Positions 54,823 to 63,595 of a DNA stretch of 64,000 bases are shown here, piece after piece. The notes under the pieces were generated by a model that searched no databases, had not been told where the DNA came from, and saw only the letters and a program-made list of their open reading frames with translations. The position numbers and the translations under genes are program-made. This stretch comes from Leucothrix mucor DSM 2157. Lineage in GTDB: Bacteria; Pseudomonadota; Gammaproteobacteria; Thiotrichales; Thiotrichaceae. The DNA lies in the NCBI RefSeq assembly GCF_000419525.1, contig NZ_ATTE01000001.1, forward strand, positions 1,054,001 through 1,118,000. Direction: 5' to 3'. Each line of letters opens with the position of its first letter. Within the stretch, counting starts at the first letter, position 1.

Positions 54823-55659
54823 ATGATCCATTCAGAAGGTACATTTAGTGGTTATAAAGGCCTCCAGATTTATCATCAATCATGGGTTCCGGACACTGAG
54901 CCACATGCATTAATCCTATTAGTGCATGGCTTGGGTGAGCATAGCAGTCGCTATGGCAATGTCGTTGACCGGCTGGTGCCTAAAGGCTATGCGATATACG
55001 CCTTGGATCATATCGGGCATGGTCGATCAGAAGGTGCTCGTAAATATGCGGATAGCTTTTCTGTATTTACCGATACGCTCACTGAGTATCTAACCAAAAT
55101 CAAAGCGTGGCACCCTGATTTACCAATCTATTTACTTGGGCATAGTTTAGGTGGCTTGATTGGTTCGACCTATCTACTGGAGCACCAGGCAGATTTCGCA
55201 GGCGCTGTTTTATCGGCACCCGCGTTCAAAGTCGTCGGCCCTGTGCCTCCTTTATTATTGATGACCGGTAAAGTGCTTTCAGTGCTTTGGCCAACGGCTG
55301 GAATTATTGCCTTAAATAGCGAAGCCGCGAGTCGCGATCCTGCAGTGATCGAAGCCAATATCAATGATCCTTTGATGGGGCGTAATAAAACCACCGCGCG
55401 ACTTGGCTTGGAAATGTACTACGCCATGCATCGGATTGATGAGGAAGCTGCAACATTGACGTTACCCATGTTGGTCCTGCAAGGTACTGGCGATATGATT
55501 GTAGATCCTAATGGTGCGCAGACGTTTTATGACAAAATCTCATCGCGGCAAAAAACACTGAAGCTTTATGATGGCCTTTATCATGAAGTCTTTAATGAGC
55601 CTGAGCGGGATGAGGTGTTAAGCGATTTGGAAGCCTGGTTGGAGGAGGTGAGCCAATAG
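54823..55659 (+). CDS. Monoacylglycerol lipase/lysophospholipase family hydrolase
   Basis: 278 residues. Nucleophile GHSLGG near 110, Asp in GTGDMIVDP and His in YHEVFNEP. LLVHGLGEHSSRY is the oxyanion region, GHGRSEG the usual following motif. Acts on monoacylglycerols or lysophospholipids, cytoplasmic. Start ATG 54823 chosen over TTG 54811; AAGGA lies 12 bases upstream of ATG. Follows rhlB. Confidence 0.87.
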   Translation: MIHSEGTFSGYKGLQIYHQSWVPDTEPHALILLVHGLGEHSSRYGNVVDRLVPKGYAIYALDHIGHGRSEGARKYADSFSVFTDTLTEYLTKIKAWHPDLPIYLLGHSLGGLIGSTYLLEHQADFAGAVLSAPAFKVVGPVPPLLLMTGKVLSVLWPTAGIIALNSEAASRDPAVIEANINDPLMGRNKTTARLGLEMYYAMHRIDEEAATLTLPMLVLQGTGDMIVDPNGAQTFYDKISSRQKTLKLYDGLYHEVFNEPERDEVLSDLEAWLEEVSQ

Positions 55660-55733
55660 CGCCTGATAGGTCTTTGGTTTGAAGGTTTCTTTTAAGCTTC
55701 GATGTGATTTCAGTTTATTGCAGATATAAAAAA

Positions 55734-55758
55734 GGCAGCTCCTAAGAGCTGCCTTTTT
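55734..55758. terminator. Bidirectional terminator between hydrolase and aspS
   Basis: GGCAGCTC (55734-55741) and GAGCTGCC (55746-55753), 8 perfect pairs, CTAA loop, A-run before and T-run after. Serves both convergent genes. Confidence 0.95.
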
Positions 55759-55781
55759 GCGTTTAGCTTAATGCCAGTCGC

Positions 55782-57545
55782 TTACTCAGGTAGTTTCACC
55801 TGAATGCTCAATTCACGCAGTTGTGCACGAGAGACTTCTGCAGGCGCATTAGTCAGTGGGCAAGCCGCAGTTTGAGTTTTAGGGAATGCAATCACGTCAC
55901 GGATGTTTTCCGTGCCAGTAATCAGCATCACCAAACGGTCCAGACCAAATGCCAATCCACCCAGAGGAGGGCAGCCAAACTTCAATGCGTCAAGTAGGAA
56001 GCCAAACTTGTTACGCGCTTCTTCTTCCTCGATACCCAGTGCATCAAACACCTTAGACTGCATCACTGGATCATGAATACGAATCGAGCCACCGCCCACT
56101 TCGTAACCATTGATAACCATGTCGTAAGCATCAGATAGCGCTTCGCCAGGATTTGCAATCAACTCTTCGACTGAACAGCTTGGTGCAGTGAATGGATGAT
56201 GCAGAGCTTGGTAACGTTCATTTTTCTCATCCCATTCAAACATTGGGAATTTAACAATCCACAATGGAGCCCAGTCACCAACGAGCAGGCCACGGTCTTG
56301 CGCTAATTTCTCACGCAATGCGCCTAATGCATCGTTAACCACTTTCGCTTTATCAGCCCCGAAGAAGACTAAGTCGCCATCTTCTGCGCCAACGCGCTCC
56401 ATAATGTTCAATGCGACTTCATCCGGCAAGAACTTCAGGATTGGAGATTGTAAGCCTGCTACGCCATCAGCGATTGCGTTGACTTTAATGTAAGCCAAAC
56501 CACGTGCGCCGTAACGGCTGACGAATTTGGTGTACTCATCAATTTCTTTACGGCTTAGTTCGCCACCTTTAGGCAAGCGAAGTGCAGCAACACGGCTTTT
56601 TGGATCGTTAGCCGGTGCAGAGAAGACTTTGAATTCAACGTCTTTCATCAAGTCTGCAACGTCAATCAGTTCCAGCGGGTTACGCATGTCTGGCTTATCA
56701 GAACCAAAACGGCGCATTGCTTCTGCGTAATCCATCTGTGGCAACTTCTCTGGGAAGTCAACATCCAGAATTTCTTTGAACATTTTGCGAATCATGGATT
56801 CCATCATGTTCATAACGTCGTGAGTTTCAACAAACGACATCTCGACATCCACCTGAGTGAATTCAGGCTGGCGGTCTGCACGTAAATCTTCATCGCGGAA
56901 GCAGCGTACGATCTGGTAATAACGATCCATGCCGCCCATCATCAACAATTGCTTAAACAACTGTGGAGACTGTGGCAGCGCAAAGAAGTTACCCGGATGA
57001 GTACGGCTTGGTACTAAGTAGTCACGCGCACCTTCTGGCGTCGCTTTAGTCAGCATCGGTGTTTCAATTTCCAGGAAGTCATTGTCTTCCAGGTAGTGAC
57101 GCATGATCGAAGTCATTTTTGCGCGGGTACGCATGCGGTTCTGCATTTCCGGACGGCGCAGGTCGACATAGCGGTACTTCAGGCGTACATCTTCACCGAC
57201 CGTGTCATCCAACTGGAACGGTGGGGTATCAGAAGCGCTAAGCACAGTCAGTGACTCAGTGACGATTTCGATCTTACCGCTGTGTAACTTAGTGTTAACG
57301 GTTCCTTCCAGACGTGGGCGAACTTTTCCGGTAACCTGCAAGATGTGCTCGTTACGGGTCTTTTCCGCTTTAGCGAAGATGTCAGCAGTGTCTGGGTTGA
57401 CAACGACCTGAACCAGACCTTTGCCGTCGCGCAAGTCGATAAAGATCACGCCGCCATGGTCGCGGCGACTATTCACCCAACCGCAAACGGTTACGCTTTG
57501 TTCTAACAGTGTTTCGTCAACGAGTCCGCAATGATGGCTACGCAT
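55782..57545 (-). CDS. aspS: Aspartyl-tRNA synthetase
   Basis: 587 residues, bacterial-type AspRS with OB fold at the N-terminus ([21 protein letters not shown]), class II motifs 2 ([18 protein letters not shown]) and 3 ([10 protein letters not shown]), and GAD insert between. Full length. Start at 57545. Charges tRNA-Asp (and, in many gammaproteobacteria, only Asp). Divergent from parA across 200 bases. Confidence 0.97.
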   Translation of the reverse strand: MRSHHCGLVDETLLEQSVTVCGWVNSRRDHGGVIFIDLRDGKGLVQVVVNPDTADIFAKAEKTRNEHILQVTGKVRPRLEGTVNTKLHSGKIEIVTESLTVLSASDTPPFQLDDTVGEDVRLKYRYVDLRRPEMQNRMRTRAKMTSIMRHYLEDNDFLEIETPMLTKATPEGARDYLVPSRTHPGNFFALPQSPQLFKQLLMMGGMDRYYQIVRCFRDEDLRADRQPEFTQVDVEMSFVETHDVMNMMESMIRKMFKEILDVDFPEKLPQMDYAEAMRRFGSDKPDMRNPLELIDVADLMKDVEFKVFSAPANDPKSRVAALRLPKGGELSRKEIDEYTKFVSRYGARGLAYIKVNAIADGVAGLQSPILKFLPDEVALNIMERVGAEDGDLVFFGADKAKVVNDALGALREKLAQDRGLLVGDWAPLWIVKFPMFEWDEKNERYQALHHPFTAPSCSVEELIANPGEALSDAYDMVINGYEVGGGSIRIHDPVMQSKVFDALGIEEEEARNKFGFLLDALKFGCPPLGGLAFGLDRLVMLITGTENIRDVIAFPKTQTAACPLTNAPAEVSRAQLRELSIQVKLPE

Positions 57546-57745
57546 AATTATTATCCAATTTTAAGGCTATACTAAAGAGCGGGAATGTTAAGCGTTACCG
57601 TTGATTGACGCAAGTGCTGCAGTGGTGTAGAAAGCCGTTCACACTGATTTTGTTGCCTTGCGTTTTTGATGAGCTTGCAATATCGCTGTGTTATTATAGA
57701 GAATCGCATGGTATCGGTCGGATCTCAGGGAAACTGGAATATTTA

Positions 57746-58528
57746 ATGAGTAAAGTGATTGCGGTTGCAAATCAAAAAGGTGGTGTGGGTAAGACCACCA
57801 CAAGTGTCAATCTTGCGGCATCGCTGCACGCGGTAAAGCGCAGTGTGTTGCTGGTGGATATGGATCCACAGGGAAATGCGAGTACGGGAATTGGTCTGGA
57901 TAAGCATAATCCGCCGGTTGCGTTGAGTGATGTCTTAATCGGCAATGCGGATGTGCACGCGGCTATTCAGAAAATTCCTGATACGCGTATTAGTGCGATT
58001 GGTGGCGGACCTGACTTAACGGTCGCGGAAGTCACGCTAATGGGGCTGGATGAGCGAGAGTATCGCTTGGAAGGTGCTTTGGCTAAAGTCCGTAATCAAT
58101 TTGATTATGTGATTATTGATTGCCCGCCGTCATTGAATATGTTGACGGTTAACGCGTTGGTTGCCGCCGACTCAGTGCTGATTCCTATGCAGTGCGAATA
58201 TTATGCGATGGAAGGTTTGTCGGCATTAATTCGGACTATTGAGACCATTCGTAGTGCGGCGAATCCGGATTTACACATCTGTGGTCTGTTACGCACCATG
58301 TATGATCCACGTAGTAATCTGGCGCGTGATGTCTCGCGTGAGCTGCTGGAAGTGTTTAAAGACAAGGTTTATAACACCGCCATTCCACGTAATGTGCGAT
58401 TGGCTGAGGCGCCGAGTCATGGTTTGCCTGCATTAATGTATGATCAGAAGTCACGCGGAGCCTTGGCTTATTTGGCGTTGGCCGCTGAGATGATTCGCAA
58501 GGATGCGTCCCGCAAGGTTGCGGCTTGA
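57746..58528 (+). CDS. parA: Chromosome partitioning ATPase ParA
   Basis: 260 residues from ATG 57746; the upstream frame opening is ignored. Deviant Walker A KGGVGKTTT, with IDCPPSLNMLTVNAL and ADSVLIPMQCEYYAMEGL. Moves and segregates the ParB-parS complex. Ends in TGA overlapping the parB leader; co-transcribed with parB. Confidence 0.95.
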   Translation: MSKVIAVANQKGGVGKTTTSVNLAASLHAVKRSVLLVDMDPQGNASTGIGLDKHNPPVALSDVLIGNADVHAAIQKIPDTRISAIGGGPDLTVAEVTLMGLDEREYRLEGALAKVRNQFDYVIIDCPPSLNMLTVNALVAADSVLIPMQCEYYAMEGLSALIRTIETIRSAANPDLHICGLLRTMYDPRSNLARDVSRELLEVFKDKVYNTAIPRNVRLAEAPSHGLPALMYDQKSRGALAYLALAAEMIRKDASRKVAA

Positions 58529-58545
58529 TGGAGGAGCAAAAAGTG

Positions 58546-59403
58546 ATGAGAAAATCAGGATTAGGTGATCGCGGTCTGAATATGCTGCTGAGTTCCGGAA
58601 GGGATGTTCAGGAGCCCGCTAAAGATGGTGAGTTAAAGCAGCTGCCGGTAGAGCGAATCTGCCGCGGTGAGTACCAGCCACGTATTACGATGGAGCCTGC
58701 AGGCTTGCAAGAGCTGGCTGAGTCAATTAAATCACAGGGCTTGATTCAGCCAGTGATTGTACGTCGCTTGGATGATGGTCGCTATGAGCTGATTGCCGGT
58801 GAGCGTCGCTGGCGTGCTGCGCAAATTGCGGGTATTCACGAAATTCCGGCACTGATTCGCCGTATTCCTGATCAGGCTGTGGCTGCAATGTCGCTGATCG
58901 AGAATATTCAGCGTGAAGATTTAAAGCCGCTTGAAGAAGCTCAGGCGCTAAGCCGTTTAATTGGCGAATTCGGTCTGACCCATCAGCAAACATCCGAGTC
59001 GGTAGGGCGCTCACGTTCTGCGATTACCAATATGTTGCGCTTGTTGGATCTGGAACCAGATACCAAGGCCATGCTGGATGCTCGTGAGATGAATATGGGG
59101 CATGCCAGAGCGTTGCTAATGCTCAAGGGTGCAGTGCAGGTTGAAGTGGCTGAGAAGGTTGTTAAGCGCCAGATGTCGGTACGTGATACTGAGCAGCTAG
59201 TGCGTCAGATGCTGGAAGAGCAGTCTGGTAAGGCTAAAGAGAAGCCTAAGAAGGCCGTAGAGGTGCTTAAGCTGGAGCAAAACCTCTCTGAGCGCTTAGG
59301 TGCAGGTGTTGCCATTCAGTACAATAGTCGCGGTAAAGGCAAGTTAGTGATCGAGTATAATAACCTAGATGAACTCGACGGGATTTTGCAGCATATTCAG
59401 TGA
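58546..59403 (+). CDS. parB: Chromosome partitioning protein ParB
   Basis: 285 residues; ATG 58546 has GGAGGAG 11 bases upstream. N-terminal MRKSGLGDRGLNMLLSS is the ParA-interacting start, the CTPase motifs GERRWRA and ENIQRED, then HTH (TSESVGRSRSAITN) and C-terminal dimerisation. It loads on parS; no parS sequence was recognised in the window. Not followed by the usual gidAB neighbours here. Confidence 0.93.
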   Translation: MRKSGLGDRGLNMLLSSGRDVQEPAKDGELKQLPVERICRGEYQPRITMEPAGLQELAESIKSQGLIQPVIVRRLDDGRYELIAGERRWRAAQIAGIHEIPALIRRIPDQAVAAMSLIENIQREDLKPLEEAQALSRLIGEFGLTHQQTSESVGRSRSAITNMLRLLDLEPDTKAMLDAREMNMGHARALLMLKGAVQVEVAEKVVKRQMSVRDTEQLVRQMLEEQSGKAKEKPKKAVEVLKLEQNLSERLGAGVAIQYNSRGKGKLVIEYNNLDELDGILQHIQ

Positions 59404-59461
59404 TTTTTATTTTATTTGCTTTGCGTTGGTGCGCCACTATCTAATTGCTTGTTTTATAAAA

Positions 59462-59481
59462 TATATTGTATACCCAATATA
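59462..59481. promoter_or_regulatory. Dyad in the csp promoter region
   Basis: TATATTG (59462-59468) and CAATATA (59475-59481) with 6 bases between, in the AT-rich zone between parB and the csp gene, likely overlapping its promoter. Confidence 0.35.
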
Positions 59482-59575
59482 GTGCAATGGCTGTTTAACT
59501 AAGGTTTTAGGAAGAAAACCATAATAAATCAGTTGCTTTATGGTCTCGGATGGTATTCAATCAGGTCTCTAGTCC

Positions 59576-59598
59576 GCCGCAGACGCGGCATTTTTTTT
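59576..59598 (+). terminator. Intrinsic-terminator-like hairpin in the csp leader
   Basis: GCCGC (59576-59580), AGAC loop, GCGGC (59585-59589), A, then eight T residues (59591-59598). It is 12 bases upstream of the csp start codon. It would stop transcription before the gene unless overcome. Confidence 0.75.
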
Positions 59599-59610
59599 AA
59601 GAGAAGTAAT

Positions 59611-59820
59611 ATGTCAAATCAAGTACAAGGTACCGTTAAGTGGTTCAACGATGAGAAAGGTTTTGGTTTCATCGAGCAAGAAGGTGGCAAGGATGTATTC
59701 GTACATTTTTCCGCAATTAACGGTGACGGCCGCAAGACTCTGCACGATGGCCAGCGTGTGACAATGGAAGTAACACAGGGTCAGAAAGGCCCACAAGCAG
59801 AAAACGTTACACCATTGTAA
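59611..59820 (+). CDS. CspA-family cold-shock protein
   Basis: 69 residues, single cold-shock domain with both RNP motifs (KGFGFI and DVFVHF). ATG 59611 follows GAGAAG. Cold-shock proteins bind single-stranded RNA/DNA and act as RNA chaperones and antiterminators. A terminator-like hairpin sits right before it, so autoregulation by antitermination is plausible. The next terminator ends the unit. Confidence 0.93.
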   Translation: MSNQVQGTVKWFNDEKGFGFIEQEGGKDVFVHFSAINGDGRKTLHDGQRVTMEVTQGQKGPQAENVTPL

Positions 59821-59841
59821 TTCGAATTCTGTTAGTAAAAA

Positions 59842-59867
59842 GGGGAGCTTCGGCTCCCCTTTTTTTA
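59842..59867. terminator. Bidirectional terminator between csp and suhB
   Basis: GGGGAGC (59842-59848), UUCG tetraloop (59849-59852), GCTCCCC (59853-59859), with A- and T-runs on the two sides. Confidence 0.95.
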
Positions 59868-59873
59868 TGTCCG

Positions 59874-60677
59874 TTATTCCTGATTGTTGCGAATAACTGG
59901 GTGTAAGCGTTGTACCATTTCTTTAAAGACTTTCGGGCTAGCGGCAACCAGATTGCCAGTTTCCATATGCGTATTGCCACCTTGCATATCACTCACCAGT
60001 CCGCCAGCTTCCTGAATCAATAAGATACCCGCAGCCATATCCCATGGCTTCAGACCAAATTCCCAGAATCCATCGAAACGACCCGCAGCGACATACGCCA
60101 GATCCAACGCAGCAGAACCTGGGCGGCGAATACCTGCCGTGCCCGGAATCAGTGCTTTCAAAGTATCCAGATACATATCCAGATGCGCTTCACTGCCTTC
60201 ACGGAATGGGATGCCGGTAGAGAGTAGGGCACCAGTCATAGAGCGACGCTGGCTAACACGGATACGACGATTGTTAAGACGAGAGCCTTCACCGCGACCT
60301 GCCGTGAATAATTCGTCTTTAATCGGATCGTAAATCACAGCCTGTTCGAGTCTGCCGCGATACTTCAAGGCAATTGAAACGGCAAAATGTGGCACGCCAT
60401 AGAGAAAATTAGTGGTACCATCCAGTGGGTCGATTATCCATTGATAATCAGCACCAGGGTTGATAGAACTGCCTTCTTCTCCGATAATGCCGTGATCTGG
60501 ATACGCGCGCTTTAAAGCGTTAACGATTTCAGCTTCAGCAGCACGATCAACATCGGAAACAAAATCATTCGCTTCCTTTTGTTCGATATTGATCTGATCA
60601 AGACGCTGTGTTTGATGACTTATAAGTTTTCCTGCTTTTAAGGCAGCCGCAGTAGCGGTATTGAGCATAGGATGCAT
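59874..60677 (-). CDS. suhB: Inositol-1-monophosphatase SuhB
   Basis: 267 residues from ATG 60677 (MHPMLNTATAAALKAG matches SuhB). Metal motifs GEEG, DPLDGTTNF and WEFGLKPWDMAAG. Hydrolyses inositol phosphates, and is part of the rRNA antitermination complex in E. coli. Divergent from trmJ with 49 bases between. Confidence 0.95.
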   Translation of the reverse strand: MHPMLNTATAAALKAGKLISHQTQRLDQINIEQKEANDFVSDVDRAAEAEIVNALKRAYPDHGIIGEEGSSINPGADYQWIIDPLDGTTNFLYGVPHFAVSIALKYRGRLEQAVIYDPIKDELFTAGRGEGSRLNNRRIRVSQRRSMTGALLSTGIPFREGSEAHLDMYLDTLKALIPGTAGIRRPGSAALDLAYVAAGRFDGFWEFGLKPWDMAAGILLIQEAGGLVSDMQGGNTHMETGNLVAASPKVFKEMVQRLHPVIRNNQE

Positions 60678-60726
60678 GATAATGACTTTTTTTAACAACA
60701 ATGATTGGCGCGCAGGATAGCAGATA

Positions 60727-61494
60727 ATGAGCTTGAGCAATATCCGAATCGTATTAATTCAAACATCTCACCCCGGAAACATCGGTGCGGCTGCCCGTGC
60801 GATGAAAACGATGGGGCTGAGTGATCTATATTTAGTCAACCCAGTAAGTTTCCCCGACCCTCAGGCGACCGCCATGGCTTCCGGTGCGGATGATGTACTA
60901 AATGCTGCACAAGTAGTATCCAGTCTATCGGAGGCAGTCGCCGATTGTCATCATATTATTGGTACCAGTGCCCGCTCACAGCGTACCTTGCGCTGGAGCT
61001 TGTTATCACCTCGTGAATGTGGCGAAAAAGCGGCTGAACGGAGTACGCATGAGAAGGTAGCGATTGTATTTGGTAGAGAGCGTACCGGACTGACTAATGA
61101 AGAGCTGGAGTTGTGCCATCAGCTGGTACATATCCCAAGTAATCCAGACTATAGCTCGTTGAATGTAGCGTCTGCGGTTCAGATCTTATCTTATGAGTGC
61201 CGCGTGGCCAGTCTAGAGGCAACCGCTTCGGTTAATGAATCGCCTGAAGCTTTACCAGAATCAGGCCTTGGTGAAGCCGTGGTTAGTGCTGAGGATATGG
61301 ATGGATTTTATAATCAGCTTGAAGCTTTAATGATCGAAACCGATTTCTTAAACCCAGATAACCCTCGTTATATGATGAGACGCATGCGCCGTTTGTATGG
61401 GCGTATTCAGGTCACGCGTAGTGAGTTAAATTTACTGCGTGGGTCGTTGTCGGCCTTTCAGGGGCGTAAATTTCAGCGTCGCGAGAAAGAGTGA
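60727..61494 (+). CDS. trmJ: tRNA (cytidine/uridine-2'-O-)-methyltransferase TrmJ
   Basis: 255 residues, SPOUT fold. NIRIVLIQTSHPGNIGAAARAMKTMGL at the N-terminus and the knot region FGRERTGLTNEELELC, IPSNPDYSSLNVASAVQI. Methylates position 32 of some tRNAs. Monocistronic before rfbD. Confidence 0.93.
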   Translation: MSLSNIRIVLIQTSHPGNIGAAARAMKTMGLSDLYLVNPVSFPDPQATAMASGADDVLNAAQVVSSLSEAVADCHHIIGTSARSQRTLRWSLLSPRECGEKAAERSTHEKVAIVFGRERTGLTNEELELCHQLVHIPSNPDYSSLNVASAVQILSYECRVASLEATASVNESPEALPESGLGEAVVSAEDMDGFYNQLEALMIETDFLNPDNPRYMMRRMRRLYGRIQVTRSELNLLRGSLSAFQGRKFQRREKE

Positions 61495-61586
61495 AAACAC
61501 GAATTTAGACTTGTAACATGCTAAGCTTTAGGTAGTATGCGGCAAGTAACTAGTGCCCGATGGCTTAAACGTGAAAGGAATGCTTA

Positions 61587-62474
61587 ATGGCAGAACAAAA
61601 AACCGTCCTGATTACTGGTGCAGCAGGGCAATTAGGATATGAATTACAACGTACATGCCCACCTAATATTACTGTGATTGCGGCAACCCATGAGGCGCTG
61701 GATATTAGTGATGCGGATGCAGTTAATGCATTTGTAGATAAGCATCAACCCAGCGCCATTATCAATGCAGCAGCGTATACCGCCGTTGATAAGGCCGAGC
61801 AGGAGCAAGAGCAGGCAACGGCAATCAATGCCACTGGCGCAAGAAATTTAGCGCAAGCTGCTTTAGCTCATAATATCCCTTTATTACAAGTCTCAACCGA
61901 CTTTGTCTTCGGTGGTGATGCACATTCACCCATTCCTGCAGATGCCGCGACTAATCCCCAAGGCTTCTATGGTTCATCCAAATTAGCCGGTGAGCAAGCG
62001 ATTCAGAAAGTGCTGGGCGATCAGGCGTTTATCGTAAGAACCGCTTGGCTCTATTCAGCACATGGCAATAACTTTGTAAAAACCATGCTGCGTTTGATGG
62101 CTGGCCGTGATGAGTTAGGTGTCATTGCTGATCAGGTTGGGTCGCCAACTTGGGCGCATGGCTTGGCTGTTGCTCTTTGGCAGGCACTGGAAGTCGGCGC
62201 GACGGGTATGCATCACTGGAGTGATGCCGGAGTTGCAAGTTGGTATGACTTTGCTCAAGCAATTATGGAAGAGGGTGTAGCGCTAGGTTTGTTGGAAAAA
62301 CCTATTCGAATTAAGCCGCTAACTACTGCCGATTACCCAACGCCGGCGAGTCGGCCTGCCTATAGCGTGCTGGATAAAACCAAAACCTGGCAAGCATTAG
62401 AATTAAATGGCGAGCACTGGCGTGTGGCGCTAAGAAAAATGATGAATGAATTAACTCAGGAAAACAAACAATGA
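61587..62474 (+). CDS. rfbD: dTDP-4-dehydrorhamnose reductase
   Basis: 295 residues, SDR-type. GAAGQLG Rossmann motif, NAAAYTAVDKAE and YGSSKLAGEQA (Tyr-x3-Lys). Last step of dTDP-L-rhamnose synthesis. Overlaps rfbB by 4 bases (ATGA). rfbA and rfbC are not in the window. Confidence 0.94.
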   Translation: MAEQKTVLITGAAGQLGYELQRTCPPNITVIAATHEALDISDADAVNAFVDKHQPSAIINAAAYTAVDKAEQEQEQATAINATGARNLAQAALAHNIPLLQVSTDFVFGGDAHSPIPADAATNPQGFYGSSKLAGEQAIQKVLGDQAFIVRTAWLYSAHGNNFVKTMLRLMAGRDELGVIADQVGSPTWAHGLAVALWQALEVGATGMHHWSDAGVASWYDFAQAIMEEGVALGLLEKPIRIKPLTTADYPTPASRPAYSVLDKTKTWQALELNGEHWRVALRKMMNELTQENKQ

Positions 62475-63541
62475 GTAAACTTTTAGTAACAGGTGGTGCT
62501 GGTTTTATCGGTGCTAATTTTGTCCATTATTGGCTAAAGACTTACCCGCAAGATACGGTAGTTGTATTAGATGCCTTAACGTATGCCGGCAATCAGTCTA
62601 GTCTTGATAGTGTTGTTGGCAACGACAAGTATCACTTTGTTAAAGGTGATATCGGCGATCAGGCATTGGTTGAGTCATTATTAGTCGAACACGACTTGGA
62701 TACGATTGTTAATTTCGCGGCAGAAAGCCACGTTGACCGCTCAATCTCCGGCCCTGATGTGTTCATTGAGACCAATATTGTTGGTACGCATAACTTATTG
62801 AAAGCAGCGCGTCAGGTTTGGATTGCTAACCCTGAAACGGCTAAGCCGGATCATCGTTTTCATCACGTTTCCACAGATGAAGTCTACGGGACACTAGGCG
62901 ATAACGACCCTGCGTTTACCGAAGATCACAGCTACGCGCCAAACTCTCCGTATTCGGCGAGTAAAGCGGCTTCTGATCACATTGTGCGTGCTTATCACCA
63001 TACTTTCGGTTTGAAGGTAACGACCAGCAACTGCTCAAACAACTATGGCCCTTATCAGTTCCCTGAGAAATTGATTCCATTATGCTTGAGTAATATTTTG
63101 GCAAATAAAGCGCTGCCAATTTACGGCACCGGTAAAAATATCCGTGATTGGTTGTATGTTGAAGATCATGCGCGCGGCATTGATTTGATCCTGAAGCAGG
63201 ACAAGTTGGGTGAGGTATACAATATTGGTGGTCACAATGAGTGGACTAATATTGATATTGTGAAATTGCTGTGTGAAGTGATGGACAAGCGTTTCGCGGA
63301 GCGTCCTGAGTTAAGCGAGAAATACCCCGATGCAGCACCAGCTAATGGTAAAGCTTCTTTGGATTTAATCACCTATGTGACTGACCGTGCTGGGCACGAT
63401 TGGCGCTATGCGATTGATGCAGGTAAGAGTCAGCGTGAGTTAGGTTATGTGCCTGCTGAAACCTTTGAGACTGGTATTGTGAAGACCATCGATTGGTATC
63501 TGGATAATCCAGAGTGGTGGCAGCCACTGCTTAAGTCATAA
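62471..63541 (+). CDS. rfbB: dTDP-glucose 4,6-dehydratase
   Basis: 356 residues, extended SDR. TGGAGFIGANF, STDEVYG, YSASKAASDHI and NYGPYQFPEKLIPL. First committed dehydration after dTDP-glucose. Coupled to rfbD. Terminator downstream. Confidence 0.95.
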   Translation: MSKLLVTGGAGFIGANFVHYWLKTYPQDTVVVLDALTYAGNQSSLDSVVGNDKYHFVKGDIGDQALVESLLVEHDLDTIVNFAAESHVDRSISGPDVFIETNIVGTHNLLKAARQVWIANPETAKPDHRFHHVSTDEVYGTLGDNDPAFTEDHSYAPNSPYSASKAASDHIVRAYHHTFGLKVTTSNCSNNYGPYQFPEKLIPLCLSNILANKALPIYGTGKNIRDWLYVEDHARGIDLILKQDKLGEVYNIGGHNEWTNIDIVKLLCEVMDKRFAERPELSEKYPDAAPANGKASLDLITYVTDRAGHDWRYAIDAGKSQRELGYVPAETFETGIVKTIDWYLDNPEWWQPLLKS

Positions 63542-63551
63542 GCACTAAAAA

Positions 63552-63578
63552 GGCCGCTCTAGTTGAGCGGCCTTTTTT
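63552..63578. terminator. Bidirectional terminator between rfbB and adk
   Basis: GGCCGCTC (63552-63559), TAGTT loop, GAGCGGCC (63565-63572), with A- and T-runs (63573-63578). Confidence 0.95.
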
Positions 63579-63595
63579 ATATCAGGTATAACGTT

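Noticed and set aside
57546-59610. parS site near parAB
   Set aside because: No copy or close variant of the TGTTTCACGTGAAACA palindrome was recognised.
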